Positions 20,940-34,880 are shown, counted from the stretch's first letter. The stretch is DNA of 64,000 nucleotides from Camillea tinctor (GCA_022578605.1 MU394131.1:110860-174859); one strand, 5' to 3'. Notes: generated from the sequence alone by a model not told the origin. Program-made: numbers and translations.

Positions 20940-23900
20940 ACCCGTGCTGATGGCTGGTCACAGGCCGTATTCATAAATACGGGCGACGGCTGAACTTGAT
21001 ATCGTCCTCTACTGAAAGGCTACCAACAAGACTCAATCCAGATACTTACAAAATCGTAACTGGATTAGAAGAGCATATAAATCACTGGAGATTATAACAG
21101 AAAAATAACCACGAAATTAACACCAATTCGTTCATCTATAAAACTCTTTCATATCATCTCGTTTGGTATAGCAGACATGTTACAGACTCCTTTGCAACCA
21201 AATCAACATGAATCAAAAGCTCTGCACTTTGTTTGAGTCCACAACCATTGTGCACAAAATAAGATCATAGGAAAAGCTTGATACAAGCAAATTGAGTATT
21301 TGCTAGTCCGGACCTTCAAACCAGGCCCTCCTAGCCAGTCCTACTCAAGAAAAGGAAACATAACGCTTTGACGGCCGCTGATGCAAGGTCCTTTCTTCCC
21401 CATTCCCCTGGGTCTCTTTTGCATGGGTGTTGCTTATTGCAAGTTGGGACAAGCATATAACTCCACGGTACATATGGAAACTAAGGCGGGAGTAAAGATA
21501 CATTGCGACCGTCAACACCTTTGTACCTGTTCAACCCCTCTTGTAGACCAGTTGTTCTCTTGGCCTAACCAATCAATCTATGGCTAGCCGCCCCATTCGA
21601 GTCGGTTAAGCTACCGGTTGGTAGCATTCAAAAAGAGAGACTAAAAAGGGTTCATCAAATTTCTCCCCCAGAATCTCTATGCTGACATCACTACGGCTTG
21701 TTAACAAGAATCCGTACGTCAGTGGGAGCACTCACTTTCAGCTATGAGCATACACTTCCCTTTCGGCCACTGCGGTTGAATCAGTGGCAACTACAGCGTA
21801 GCATCTGATCTAGATCCTTCAATCCTACAGACGAGGATGTCGTTTGCACTAGAGAATGCACAATGAGTGCGTACACAAGATTGGCTCCGTTTGCATACAT
21901 ACGCTGCTTCTGCATCCTCATCCCTGCTTGCCAAGCAGCCAAGTTCAGGGTTTGCGTTAGTTTGACCCAGCACTCTGGTTGACTCCACGAGCCTTAAAAG
22001 CACTCAGCCACGGTCAACGGAACGAGCAGTGCGCCCTCCACCCAGAGTTAACAGATGGACGGGCAGTGCTGACAAGGCTTCAGTACATTAAATATGTTCA
22101 ACCAACATATACCCTTGCCACAAGACAACTGCTTCTATATCCGTACTCTATTCGTCTTACCCAATGTCAGCATTTGCGTAGAGCCGCCAACATCCACATA
22201 CACAGTATGGTCTTGCCATCGCGAGAGGGAGGGATTCACGAGCACGCCATCAAACATCCTTGGAGAAGGGTCTATGACAACTACCCCCTACCCATGAGAG
22301 TTCGAAATTTTATCATCTACTTGTCTGTTATGATTTTTCAAGGCAGAATAACAGCCCCACCCCGGCTCGAGATGCACCGAACAATGGCTTTGTCGCGGCG
22401 TTTCTCTAGGGCCCTGATCAATGATGACATCGAGAGACATGGCAATGCCTGTATCTTGAGGGCTAATCTAAGGCTAGCCAACCCATGCAACCAACTACAT
22501 AATCAGATAATCCGGTGTGGGCTTATGGGAATCGTTTGAGATGTATAGAAAGCCGCCTTTTTGCTCAACGTATGTAGGGAGAGTATCGTTATGTGCATAA
22601 CGGGTCCCACGACACCGGACACTTGGGATGATCACGGAGAGAGCACTTACAGTTCTCTGTCGAACTAGCTTATCTGATCTCATGTAGCCTCGGCTGGTGA
22701 TGCTTCGGTACCATCGTATAGCAGCTGGAATTGTGGGCTAATTCCTCATCGTGCTATCTTGTTTGAGATTGATGACAACTGCTCCAACAAGACCTGGATC
22801 CCTGGGTTGGCTTGTATGCATCAGCGCGACATAACCGTTCCCAGGCCGATCCCCCACAGGGATCTGGCTTATTTCCAGATTGAAAATCCCGAACGAACTA
22901 CATGTATCAGAGCAGCGAAGACAGGCGTACGCACACGGAGCACCACACTTACACACAGACGGATTATCAGACATACCAACGTTATTTTCTTACGCCATGG
23001 TATCCTGCACTTCCATCTCCAACATCCAACATGAAGGATTGTATCACACCCCCATGAACGAGAACTGCAAACGGTATGGTATGTACCATGTGGTATGTGG
23101 GTTCACGTCTCGCAGTCCTGCAGTGCGAGATACGTATGCGTGTGTCGGCTCGTGCCACACATACATACTAGCACATGGGAAACTTTGGCCTCAATCTGGG
23201 GTAAAGAAGACGAAGCAAGGCCCAGTGCCCGCTCACTATGTTGGTTGAGATGTGCAAAACTGTGTTACCATCCTACCACGATATGTTGGCTATGTAGGTA
23301 CGGGTTTTGCCACGCTCAAGTAGCGCACTCGTGTAACGAGAGCGTCAAAACGACAGCAACACAGGCTATGTCGGCTACGACTACACTACTATCTTGTTTC
23401 TAAATTCTCTGCTACGCTGCCAGCTTACAACGCCCTCAATGGATATCCGGTCCTTCTTTGTCTTTCACATCTTTAAAGATGCGCTTCATCTCCACATCCC
23501 TCTGTATCCTCACCTTTTCCCCCTTCAACCTTACCTCTACTCCACCTATATAGAGAGATTGCTAGGTTTATCGCGGCTCTCTATTATCGCGTGCTACCAT
23601 CCCAATTAGTCGCCTCCCTTGCTCATACGAACTATTCTACTTCCTTGCCGCATGGTTGATCCTCCTTCGCCGCCGCATATCCCTTGCTGTGTCTGATTGT
23701 GTGACCAGAGACCCCAGACGGCCAGACCAGACAGGCCTCGTGTCTGCAAGCATGAACATTCCTATCGTCTTCAATGGGAGATTTCTGCCTCTCCGGTGCC
23801 GCCCGCTTCTAGGCCCGGCATCTCTGGGTTTACCCCAACTATTCATGGGGCTCTCGCGCTTGCTTAGCCCTAGTGCGCATACATCTATCCCATGACTTGC

Positions 23901-26900
23901 AGACGCGCTCGGACGCATATCGCAAAACAAAGCATATGCATATTAAGCTGTGGGTATCATATTGTGGGTATTTGACCGGTTGCATCTTTGTAATGGCCTT
24001 GGTCATGCGGGTAATTAAAACAACGACCTACTTCCATACAAATTCAGTAAGTTATTCCGCCCCATGGATCATCGCTGGGGAAGGTAAGGAGAAAGAAAAT
24101 GGGAAAGGTCAACCAACATTCATGTGACCCAAAAGAAGCCAAGGTGAGCCTTCTTCGCCGGTCCACATCTTCACCTTGCTCAAGCTTCAAGTACATTGTC
24201 ATCGACTTAGCTCCTAAACACATGAGCACGCTTGCACACCTTGCAACTGAGTACCCTTGGCCCACTATAGATAGATAAGCACATGTACATCTATATATTC
24301 ATGGATTTATGTGTTCAGGGTAGGTATCTATAAATAAACCTTATACACATTCTCAAGTTCCTCCCATATAGTGATAAAATATGTTGGCTATAAACGAAAG
24401 TATTGGGCAAACAATTACATAAAAAAGGAAACAAGAGAGACCTAACGAGAGAGAAACAGACGTATGATTAAGATGTTTCATTAGTAATCCTTATTTAGAC
24501 GCGCAAAACATCTACCGGCGGCGGCAGCGGTAGCGGCAAAAACACGACTATAGTAGAGCGAATGTAAGTAGGTAAGCAAATGGAAACGAAACATTCATCT
24601 CATCTCTATAGTCTAGGTTAGTCTATTGTAACTTACTCTAGTCTACCCTTCCATCTAATAATGTATTACATCAACTCTCCTCTCCCCCCTCTCTGGAGCC
24701 TCCCTTCCTCACTTCCCCTGATCCCTCCACCCACATCCATGTCTGATAAGGGAAAAAAACTATGACAATTCAAAATGTTTTCGGTTGTTTCCCCCTAATG
24801 CGGCTATTCAGTCGTATCGTATTCTGTTCCCGCCCTCCCTTCCTTGTCCACTCTGCCCACCCCTGGATCACCTTACATTACATCATCATCTTCATCCGCG
24901 CGGGAAACAGGGAAGAGATGGGTCACTGAGTTGAGAGAGGGGATGGGGGCGGATGTGCGCTTTGACAATTTACATGGATCATATGTATGTATGGTATTTT
25001 TCTATGTGGTTACACGGGAAAGAGATAGACAGACCAGGGGAGAGAGGAGAGAGAGAGAGAGAGAGCGAGAAGGGAAGGGAGCAACCCCACAGAAATAGAA
25101 TAGGTAGTACATACTAGTTATCCTGGGATGTTCGCGAATATAGGATGCGTATAGTACCTAGCAACCATACACAAGTTAGAAAGAAAACAGAAAACCGTGC
25201 TTACGCACCTAAGGCAAATAAAGCTGAATCTGACCTATTACAGTATGCATTCGGTTCTGGTACCTGACATACGGCGCCCAGTACATGGTAATCGAGAGTG
25301 ACAGAGAGACTGGGCGTAAGCTACATGCATGTAGCACGATCCACGTGAAATGGCCTCCAACTTCATTCATCCTTCTCGCTTCTCGCTTGCAGACCAGACC
25401 TACCTGCTATCCCGTACAGCCCATTTCGTTCCCGCTCGCGTTCTCTTTCCTCCAGTGCTCTTTCTACCCTCTACCTTGCTCTATACATGCATGGCCCCTC
25501 CCCCACTTGTTAGTTGAAAAAGAAAGGGAAAAAAAGAGAGCAGGGGAGAAAGGGGAGGGGGGAGATGAAGATGGGGAAAATCTAATCCGAGATCCTCGTG
25601 GTTTTTTTGTATGTTGTATTTTGCCCCCTCTCCTCACCCCGGAGTTGCCTTTTGCTTTTTTTTGTACTCTGCCTTGCTTGGGTAATGAATCTAGCCTGCT
25701 AACCTAGTTAATTCCCCATCTCATCTCATCTCATCTCATCTGCCATATCGATATCCACTGAGAGAACTAAGGGTCAGTCTAGATTATGAACCTTTTGCTT
25801 TTTTTTTTTCCTCTTTCGGGCTGTTTTCTTCTTCAGGAAAGGGAGTTTTTGCTTTTCTCGCCATTTTCCCCGGGTTTATTAATTTATGAGATTTGATTAG
25901 ATTCGGTAGATGAGGAAAAAAAGAAAAGAAAAGAAAAGGTAATTATGTCGGTAGATAAACCATAGAGAAAAAGCAAAATAAAGGGGGTACCCTAACCTGA
26001 CTGTTGGGGGCTTACCTGCGCAATACAGTATATACACGTGTGTATAGTAAATAATTTTTTTTCTACATCGGGAATCACAATCAAGATACTGTATTTAGAA
26101 GAGGGGAGACAGGCCAAAAGGGGAGTGAGTGAATAGAACTATTACAGGGAAAGAAGTAACCTAGCGTGTATGGATTATGAAAGGCGAACACGAACTTAGA
26201 AATGGGCACTTCAGGGAGGAATATACAATATATAGGAAAAGAGACTAAATCATCTAAAAGGCTGAGTAGATAGACGTTGTAAGAAGAACACCCACCGACC
26301 ACCTAACACATTCAGAAGAAGAAAGTCAAAAATACAAACCTAGGAAGAGGAAAAAATAATGATAAAAAAAAAGGTACAAAAATATATAAGAAAACAGACA
26401 AGAAATGGACCATTACTTGATAGTAGCATCTACAACCCTCCCCCCCTCCCCTTCTCCCCCTTTTATCATATTATACACCCATATGTAGTAGGTACTTTAG
26501 CATATAAGTTATAAGCCCGGTAAACCAGAACCAGATTGAAGGCAAGTCAAGTCAATACTCTCGCTCTTCATCAAAGAAAACATTACACTTAGTTGACTCA
26601 ATTGGCCGTGTTCTCTGTGACGAAGTAAAGGTAGATTTCCTATTTCCTATGTATACCTAATACTCCTCCCTCCCCCCCTTTTTTTTTTCCCTTTGCTTTT
26701 CCCATCGACGTAGACAAAACAATACAAACAATATAATAGTAATTCTCCTTCGTACTGATGTGACTGTCTTGTCCCAATAATAAACAAATCATTAAGAGCC
26801 CAATCAAACCTCTTATGGAAAGGAAGCGATAAAATCAGAGCAACCAACCGCCATTAAATACGAGAAACGAAAAAAAAGGGCTCAAGAATTGAAGAACACC

Positions 26901-27532
26901 TGTACTTGATATGATTTTTTTTTCAGATTGGTGGGGTTTTCCCCTATCTTTCACTTCTAAAGAATATAATTATTTTGTTGTGGTTATCATCCTTTTGCTG
27001 AGGAAGAAGTCCAGGAAATTAAATCACAATCCTCCACCTTAACCCTCCAAAGAATCCAGGCGTCATTTGCCAGTTCGGCCGTGCCTCTTTTTTTTTGTTC
27101 GCCCTTGCCATAAACCTCCTTATGCTTTCTCCCCCCCCTTAATGCCTGTATAGTGATCATTTCAGATGCTGCCCGCTCCAAAAGTATGCCTGTGCTGTGA
27201 CGTATAAAGAAATTTGAAATCCAAATCTGGCTTTTTTTGTTCCTCATTAATGCTTCCTCTTTCTTTCCTCATTCGCGACATGGGAAAAATCATGATGTCT
27301 ATAAAAGATAAGATTGGCCAAGTCTCTAATTTCATCTGCTTGCATCTAACCAAGTAGATGCATATAGCAGATATGGGTCGTGCTAGCACATGTTGGGGAG
27401 AAGACCAGCTATCAAACCCTTAGCCAGATACCTTTGTATGGACTATCTCGGAGAGTCATCGCCCTGGCGTTGCTGATCCGGTACCAGCGGCTGGCCCTAT
27501 TCATCTTCCAAAGATAAATGGCAACCGAATGC
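20940..27532. other. 6.6 kb gene-poor stretch
   Basis: No gene can be supported. Frames of up to 186 codons (for example 21979-22539 +) have no domain and lie among overlapping frames on both strands. Simple repeats include GA (about 25048-25069) and CATCT (about 25717-25740). Part of this region, next to ELL, is probably its 3' region; the rest is unexplained. Confidence 0.5.
25717..25740. repeat. CATCT pentanucleotide microsatellite
   Basis: About four to five copies of CATCT/CTCAT in tandem. Confidence 0.7.
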
Positions 27533-30099
27533 TTAAGCCCCCGAAGCGACAAGGCGTGATATTTCGCTCTTCATATGTACCAGACGTTCCCTCATGTCAA
27601 GCAAATCTGCAAGTTTATCCTCGGGTGGTTCTTTGAGAGCTGCTATCTCATAATGCAGGGACTCGTATCTCTCGTAGAAACGAGTGAACTTTTTGGCCTG
27701 CATTAGAACCTCCTTGCTTACGCGAGGCTTCTTGCTATTAGTGCCGTCCCCGTTGCTTGTTGGTGTCGACACCTGCTGTCTACTTGATGACTGAGAGTCG
27801 GTCGCCGGGAACTCTCTGTCCTTCCGCTTCTTGCTGGGATTGACTACGACTGTCGATGAGACCGAACTAGACGATGTTGTGGATGCCGAGGTCGAAATGC
27901 CATTGGTTACACCGTTGGTGTGTCCGCGATCTCTTTCGCGCTCCCGCTCGCGCTCACTGTTGCGCGGGTGCGGGTGCTGATGCGATTGGGTCTGCGGGCG
28001 ATGGTTCTGGCTTGGCGGTGGAGGCGGCGGCTGATCGTCAAGATCGGAAGCATTAGTCGGCGGGGAGGATGCGAGCGGCGATGACTTGGCCGGCGAAGTA
28101 TTCTTGCTCTTAATAGAGAAGCTGGATGACCCTGCACCGGTTGTGCCTGTGGCACGCGAGTTCTGGCTTGCATCTGATGCCCTGTGCTTCGAGGCCCTTG
28201 CGTCCGACACCGGCTTGGGGAGCTCCTTGGGCTTGATGCGTTTGCTAAGTGGTGCGCCAGAGCTCGAGCTGCTGTCGTCATCCTCACGAGTGCGCTTCTG
28301 TGCCGAATTTGTCGTAGCCGACGCCTTGACCGGTGCGCGTGGTGCCCGGACCACAGGCTTGGCTTTTGGTTTCGCTACTGGTTTCGCTGCTGGTTTCGGT
28401 GAAGGAGCGGGTGAAGGCTTGGGTTTCGCGGCAATCTTTTCAACCGGTCTCTCGACTGGCTTCTCCACCGGCTTTGGCTTGGGAGCCACAGAAGTACTCT
28501 GCGACAGAGGAGCCTCGTCCCCACTGCTGTCGGAATCATAGACGAACTCTTCTGAAAGCACCCTTTTGCCTTTCTCTTCGGCTGCCTTGACCTTGCTGGT
28601 TGGCTTCTTGGGTGCCGGCTTCTTCGGATTGCTCGACAGGAGGCGCTTCGTCTGTGCTTCTCGCTCGCTAACCTTCTTCGGCTTGTTACTGGTTGGCTGA
28701 GAATTGGACCGCGACATAGCTTCTCCCTTCGCTTTCGAATCGGCATCACTCTTGCTCCCCTCTTCTGGTTTCTGAACCGATATTCTTGGGGCTGGGGTTA
28801 TGTTGCCCTTGGCCAAGGTTGCTTGTAGTTTGCTTAGAATTATGCCTTTGCCTCTTTCGCTCGGAGCGAGAAGCTTCTCCCAGACTGGGTCGGAGGTTCC
28901 GGTTCGTTGCTTATCATATTGTTTGATGGCATTGTCGATTGCGGCCTGCCGGTCTTCCGGGCTATCATAGTCGTAGTTCCAGACGTCAAGCTCTTTCCAG
29001 TATATCTTCTTCAAGCTGTATTTCTTTGCTGCGGCATCGTACAATGATACTTTCTCGAGGGTCGATTGGAATTCCTCCTCCGGGCCCATCCACGCGTCTT
29101 TCAAGTACTCTAGAGTCCGATCCCTCGCAGCCAACTCGTGAACGAGCACGGTTCTCTGACCTTTATTCTTCTCGAGGACCTGCTGGGAAGCGGAGAACGC
29201 AGGGTTTGGCGAAGAGACACCATTTAGGGCGGGACTAGTAGGTAGCGACCGGGTAGTGGAACTCGACAGTACTGTGGACATAGCAGACTTCCCAGCCGTG
29301 GGGAATTTGCCTTTACCTCCTCGCTTAGGAACGCCATTGGCAATCTTGGTTCTGTTATGCATTAGCTCCGGTTCATGAATCAGCTCGGCGACATCGTACG
29401 TATTGCCATTTCTCTGAGCACCAAACGTGTCTCCATCTGACTCGGCGCCAGACGACGACGCGCGGCTCACTTGCTTTCCAGCCTTGGATGCCTTGTCTGC
29501 TCGTTTCGACTGTGCTGCGAAATTGGGTGGCTTCTTCAAGATTGACATTGTAGGGTTCGGTAACCGTTCTGCCTTGGGCGTGGCATCGTCAAGGTTGGTG
29601 AGGTATAAGTCGTAGTTGAACGACTCGGGGGGCACGGAAACATCGAGCTCCTTCGATCCATAGTGGAATGTCTTTAATGGCAGAACGACAGGTTTAGCGT
29701 CAAGTAGTCCAATAACTGAGAGTGAAGGAGGACCAGAAGAAACATGTGGTTTTTGCTCCCCCTTTCCCTCCGACTATATACTAGTCGTGTATGCTGAGGG
29801 AAAACACCAAGGCCTGCTCTGGTCGAGCCAGGGGGTATGTTGCTACGGCTCCCCCAGCAGCGCCATTCGGCATCGCTGCTCGTCGGCTCAAAACAACCAG
29901 GGTAAAATGCCAAAAGCAAACTTACGGGATTGTTCCCCAGAGTCAATTCAATCTCCTGGCCCTTCTGGAAACATTTAATCATGTCCTCAATGACGCTGTC
30001 ATTTAATGTAATGCCGAAGGCCTGCATGGGGAGAAAGTCTCGCGACTTGGGCGAGCTCTCCAGCTGCAGGCCGGCATCGGGTATAGTAAGGGTCGACAT
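27533..30099 (-). CDS. ELL-type RNA polymerase II elongation factor
   Basis: Two exons, 30099-29926 and 29671-27533, give 770 aa. The 254-nt intron (GTAAGT to TTAAAG, GCTAAAC branch) joins in phase 0 and reads LTLGNNP then TFHYGSKELDV. Seen: an N-terminal beta-rich domain (about 1-90); a helical stretch TVLVHELAARDRTLEYL and KELDVWNYDYDSPEDRQAA (about 231-300); and a long Lys/Pro/Ser/Ala-rich disordered region with acidic patches. A C-terminal occludin-homology-like helix pair, KFTRFYERYESLHYEIAAL to RLVHMKSEISRLV (about 720-767), ends the protein. Together these match the ELL family, which with EAF raises the rate of Pol II elongation. The longest open frame alone begins mid-protein without ATG, so the spliced model is preferred. 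The leader is CT-rich, with a TAGGAG-type repeat (30128-30165). Confidence 0.77.
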
Positions 30100-30127
30100 A
30101 TTGGGAGAATCGGATAGTCGACCGCAG

Positions 30128-30165
30128 GTGGAAGTAGGAGTAGGGGTAGGAGTAGGAGTAGGTAG
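30128..30165. repeat. GTAGGA hexanucleotide repeat in ELL leader
   Basis: About six copies of GTAGGA/GTAGGG just upstream of the ELL start codon, read as CT-rich leader on the gene strand. Confidence 0.7.
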
Positions 30166-30845
30166 AGATATGTCGATTAGGAGGGTGAGATAAATACGGT
30201 AGATTGATCGAGTAAAATAAAATAGAAAAATAAGAAGAGACACCTGCACTCTGCACCCAGCTAGACTATCTAGAGCCCAACTATACAATGGTCAACTTTC
30301 CATGCAGGTGCGTCACATGGTGGTGTAGAGGAAGAAGTTAAAGGTCGGTCTCGAGAGTTGAAAGGCTGGGAGGGAAAAACAAAGTAGGTAACAAGGGTTT
30401 GGGTTTGGGGGGGAGAGTGGGTTAGAGGTAGATTAGAATGGGGGTTTTAATGAGTAGAGAGCAATTCGCAGCAAGAATAGAAACAATGTATTGTATGTAG
30501 TGTGGGAAAAAGAGTTGAAGAGGAAGAAGTGGTTAAGGTAAGTAAAAAAAGTAAAGGTAAAAGGTTAAAAGTGGTGGTGTTGTGAGTGGAATAAGGAATA
30601 AGAGAAGAGAAAGCACCAGGAGGCGTCCGGGGGAGTACGAGGTTGTACAGGATGGTCTCGCTGGTTCTTGGTCGAGAAAGAAGGGAAGTGAAGGCACAGA
30701 TGGATGGATGGATGGATTAGATGGGGAGGGTGGAGCAAGCACGGGTGGAACTCTTGCACTAGCCTAACAAGTACTTGGGAAGTACCATGCGCTGCTTAGT
30801 TCATAGGCTGAGCCCAAACACTTACACTGTACCATACTACAAATT

Positions 30846-30885
30846 GGGGCAATTGGGGCAATTGGGGCAATTGGGGCAGTTGGGG
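30846..30885 (+). repeat. Five GGGG runs at 9-bp period (G-quadruplex candidate)
   Basis: GGGG occurs at 30846, 30855, 30864, 30873 and 30882 with CAATT-type spacers, in a near-perfect 9-bp tandem. Four or more equal G runs with short loops fit an intramolecular quadruplex. It lies about 750 bp upstream of the ELL start codon. Confidence 0.8.
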
Positions 30886-33232
30886 AGCACACAGCGCAAG
30901 CAGGGGGGAGTGGACAGCGCAACAGTGTCAAGCCACTGCGAGGCCGGGCGATACTCTACAGGTACTTTGCTATTGTGGGAACAGGGGTCTAGGATCCACG
31001 GATGAGCAGATAGATGCATGTATTTTCCCTTCGGACTGAGCGTCCCAAGTTCTTCTTCCAGCTGCCCGCTACCCGCCTACCGTTGCTGCTACTTTACTAC
31101 TACTTTAAATACTTTGACTACTTTACTCAACTTACTATTCACTATTTAAGTATTTAAGTAGCTTAACGTGGTACACTGTACTCGGCCTGTCATATGCCCG
31201 CGCGACGGGCGGATGTACCAACCGAACCGGATGTTTGATTCGGTTTTGTTTTCTGTATATTTCCATGGCATTTCACCTGTTCTTTCTATCTTTCTCGTGA
31301 CTGTTGTTCTCTTTTTTCTTTGGGAGCATGGGTTTGTTCTCCCTTCCATGTTGGTATCGATATTCTTTAGCATTCTTTTTTTTTAACCGGCCTATGGTAA
31401 CTTGACAACAACTTTATTATTTCCCTATTGATCATTGGAAGTTTAGGGGGAACAGGGGGGTAGAACAGAAGAGAGAGAAAGAGAGAGATACTAGACAAGC
31501 GAGGGAGAAAGATAAAATACACGGTCCCTCCGATATCCAATTCAGTGTAGGTACATACGGAGTATGTGTGTACTAGACGTACATACATTAGGTGCATAAC
31601 CTGACAATACAGTATGGTACAGTACAGTATATGTAGTCGTACACTTATCAACCACATACATACATACGTATATCCTACATATATCCTACATATATTCTAC
31701 GTGTGTACAAGATAGAGAGCAGAGTAGTAGGATATCTCCTGCAAGAGCTACACTAGAGAGACATAGACAGACAAGAAAGATAGAGCACGGATGAAACGAC
31801 CTGAATGGTGATTGGACGAAAAGACGACCTGCCAAGACCATTCTTGCTCATAGAAATTGCCTTACAAAGAAACTTTAAAAAAATAAAATAAGAACTAAAA
31901 TAAAATAAAAAACTCTCCGTGATAAAAAAGCAAGATCTAATCCATAGAAAGCATGTCCATGTAAAAAATATGTCTATCTGTCTCATATTCACTCATTTAC
32001 ACCACAGGCTCTATTATGAGAGGATTCGATGATGTTGGGGGTGGGAATGGATCAGGATATTACATCATCGCATCTTCCTTAATTCGCGTCGAAACCTCGA
32101 ATAACGCGGCCGGCCACTACCTAAGCCTCCTAATAGTGGGCGACGAGTTGACGGGAGACGGGCGCCGGGCGAGCCAACTCATCATCACCCTGTCCAGTCA
32201 AAATGATTAACCACGGGAAAATTCGGTGAAATGGGGCCATGAATGAGCCCCCCCCCCCCCTTCTTCTTCTCCTCCTCCTCTTCCTACAAGCGTTGTTATT
32301 TTCTGTGTAGTCACTTTTGCTTGCTCTTTTGTTGTCACAGAGACAAGCATTGAACATCGGTGAATGAATCAACCGGCCCTAAAAAAAAGGCTGTGTATGT
32401 GTGAGTCTTATGGCCGGATGACTTGACTAACCAACTGACGGGCGGAAATCTACAATTAGGATTTCATAGCAAATACCTATCTATCTAGCTAAGGCATGTC
32501 AAGTTAAGTTAGGCAAATACGAGGCGAATGGATACCATCTTTGTCATTGCCTTTGTCTCTCTCTCTGTGAGCTCTGTGATGTCCTTGTTGCCTTGCCAAA
32601 ATAGTATTAACCTAGATCCATGTGTACCATATTTAGCTCTTAGTACATACAATATGAGACTACACTACTATGTATACTAATTTGGTACATGCTCTTTTCC
32701 TGCGAGCGAGCTGGAGGAATAAGTACTTGGTAAGCAACCTTCTTGTCTTGTCTTCCACCAAGACAGCTACGCTACGCTACACTACACTAGTACCAGCACG
32801 CCAACCCCGGACAATGACGAGAAGGCAATGATGCGCGCCAGGCTCGGGATGGCACGTCAATGGTTCTTCGTATGGTTTGTTGTATTGGTACCAATGTATA
32901 GTATGTATGTATTGTATGTTTCGAGCTCGAAGAAGGAAAAAAAAAAGAAATAAAGAAAGAATAGCGAGATAACATTCTTTTCTTTTCTGTCTGCTAGTGT
33001 GTGCATCAGGGATCATCGACCTCCGAAAGAGGCGACAAGAGGTTAGCCAGTTCGCTGACATGCAGCGAATCCGTTCCTGATTGGGTCCGATATATCATCA
33101 TCACTCCCACTTGGAACCAATCGCCATGCTCGGCAACAGAGACATAATCACTGTATGTCCCAGATCTGACTGAAACAGCCAAAAGAGCTTATGTCCTGCA
33201 GTTGGGCCATTTGTTCTTCTTTTTTTTCTTTC

Positions 33233-34880
33233 TTGGGCAGGCGGGCGTCAAAATTCTTTTCCCACCCACACCAGCCACCTAAGCCACCTAATTTCCCACC
33301 CCCTTTAATTTTTTTCGGTAATGACCTCAGTTATACTAAGAATAGCGCAGTGACCATATAACGTAAAAAGCTGAAAAATTAGGATTTAGTTAATTAAAGT
33401 GTTTTTTTTTTACTATAATTTTTATTTTTTCTATTTATAACTTTTTATAGAGAAAATGCTAAGTAAATTTATTAATACTTTAACGCGCGCTGCTATACGC
33501 GGCACTATTTATTATCTCGAAAAAACTAGCTAATTAAGCCGTAAAAGTAACATTAAAAAGCGTGTTTATAAAACTTTTAGTATTTTACGTAAAACTGGTT
33601 AAAACATTGTTAATATTAAAAAAAAACGGTGTAAAAATTCCAATTTTAAAACCTTTAATACACTTAAATTTAATTTCGATACTTTTAATTTTTTTACGCT
33701 TTATAACAACTTAAATTTTTGCCGTTTATACAATAACCTTTGCTTTTTAAAGCTTTATAAATAAAATCGTTTATTTTAAAAAAAAAATTAACAAGCGTAT
33801 AATAACTTATTACAAAAAAAAAAAAAACATAATAAAATATATAGCATTTTAATTAGCAAGGTTTTGTTAATAATGTAAATATAAATAAGCTAATTTTTAT
33901 AGCAATTATACGCCGTTATATAAGTAAATTAAAGTATTATTTTTATGCAGCTATAATAAAAAAAACTTTTATACCATTTATAGTTAAAATAAAGCTTAAA
34001 AAAGCATATCGTAAAAAAAGCTTAAATTATTAATAAAATAAAAAATGAAAATATAGCGTAATTTTTTTTAATAAAATACATTTTAGCTTTTTTTTGCAGT
34101 TTTTTAGCCGTGTAATTTGCAAGGCTAGCAAAAAAAATAACTGGTATATTGTTAATTTTACAAACAAAAAAAAGACAAAAAAGCAACAGTAAAAAAAAAA
34201 AAAAAAAAAGATTAAAAAAAGCTAGCTAGCTTTATGTTATGCTATAAACATCGTAAGTTACGATTTTATTTCTTCTTTATATTAATATAACATAAAAAGT
34301 AACGTTAATAAAAAAATTAACGCTTAAAAGTATATAAAAGCGTTGAAATTTTTATTGCTTTACATTAAATTTTATTTTAGCTTAAAATCATAAATATTAT
34401 TTAAAAATAAAAACTTTTTTTATAGCACGCGTAAAAATAGTTACGCTTATAAGTAAAAAAAAAACCATAAAATTTACTTTATTTATACGCTTTTTAGTAG
34501 CTTAAAGTTAAATTTCATTAAAAATACAATTAAAAAAATTAAAAATCACTTATAAAATTACTTATATGCAACTATTTAAAAAACTAAGCAACTAGTAAAA
34601 AAAAAATAATATAACTTTCTTAAAACAAAAGCTATTAATAAAAACATTAATAGCATGCTTAAACAATAAAATAACGTTATAAAGGCTTAAAAGCAGCAAA
34701 TAGCATATTAAAAAACTCCAAATTAATTTTTTCCAATTTCTTTTAATTAAAATTATATAAGTTACAGTTACCAATAGTTATAGTGTTGTTGCAAATGTAA
34801 TTGCAACTAAAATTTTGGGGGGGGGGGGGGTGGGGTGGCTGGTGTGGATGGGAAAAGAATTTTAACGCCAGCCTGTTGGG
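33233..34880. mobile_element. AT-rich TIR DNA transposon relic with 5-bp target duplication
   Basis: The element runs from 33238 to 34875 (1638 bp). Its first 42 bases, starting CAGGCGGGCGTCAAAATTC, match the inverted last 42 bases at 39 of 42 positions. TTGGG flanks it on both sides (33233-33237, 34876-34880) as a target-site duplication. The interior is extremely A+T-rich with no intact frame, consistent with repeat-induced point mutation of a transposase gene or a non-autonomous element. The CAGG ends and short duplication recall hAT-like elements, but no transposase motif is readable, so the superfamily is open. A poly-G tract sits inside the right end (34817-34830). Confidence 0.82.

Larger units (their letters stand above)
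30100..33232. other. Gene desert, left part
   Basis: About 3.1 kb without a supportable gene. It contains the ELL 5' region, a five-run G-tract repeat (30846-30885), an ATATCCTACAT tandem (about 31670-31704) and a poly-C run (32250-32260). Confidence 0.5.

Noticed and set aside
21979..22539. 186-codon plus-strand frame
   Set aside because: No domain, composition like the surrounding non-coding DNA, and overlapping frames on both strands; no splice context makes it longer.
29635..29635. Start of the long ELL frame at a GTG
   Set aside because: Nuclear fungal genes rarely start at GTG, and a phase-0 splice to an upstream ATG exon at 30099 restores the family N-terminus.
30846..30885. TTGGGG repeat as telomere-like sequence or a CRISPR-like array
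   Set aside because: The unit includes CAA spacers, lies between genes, and filamentous ascomycete telomeres are TTAGGG; repeats are far too short for CRISPR and the organism is a eukaryote.
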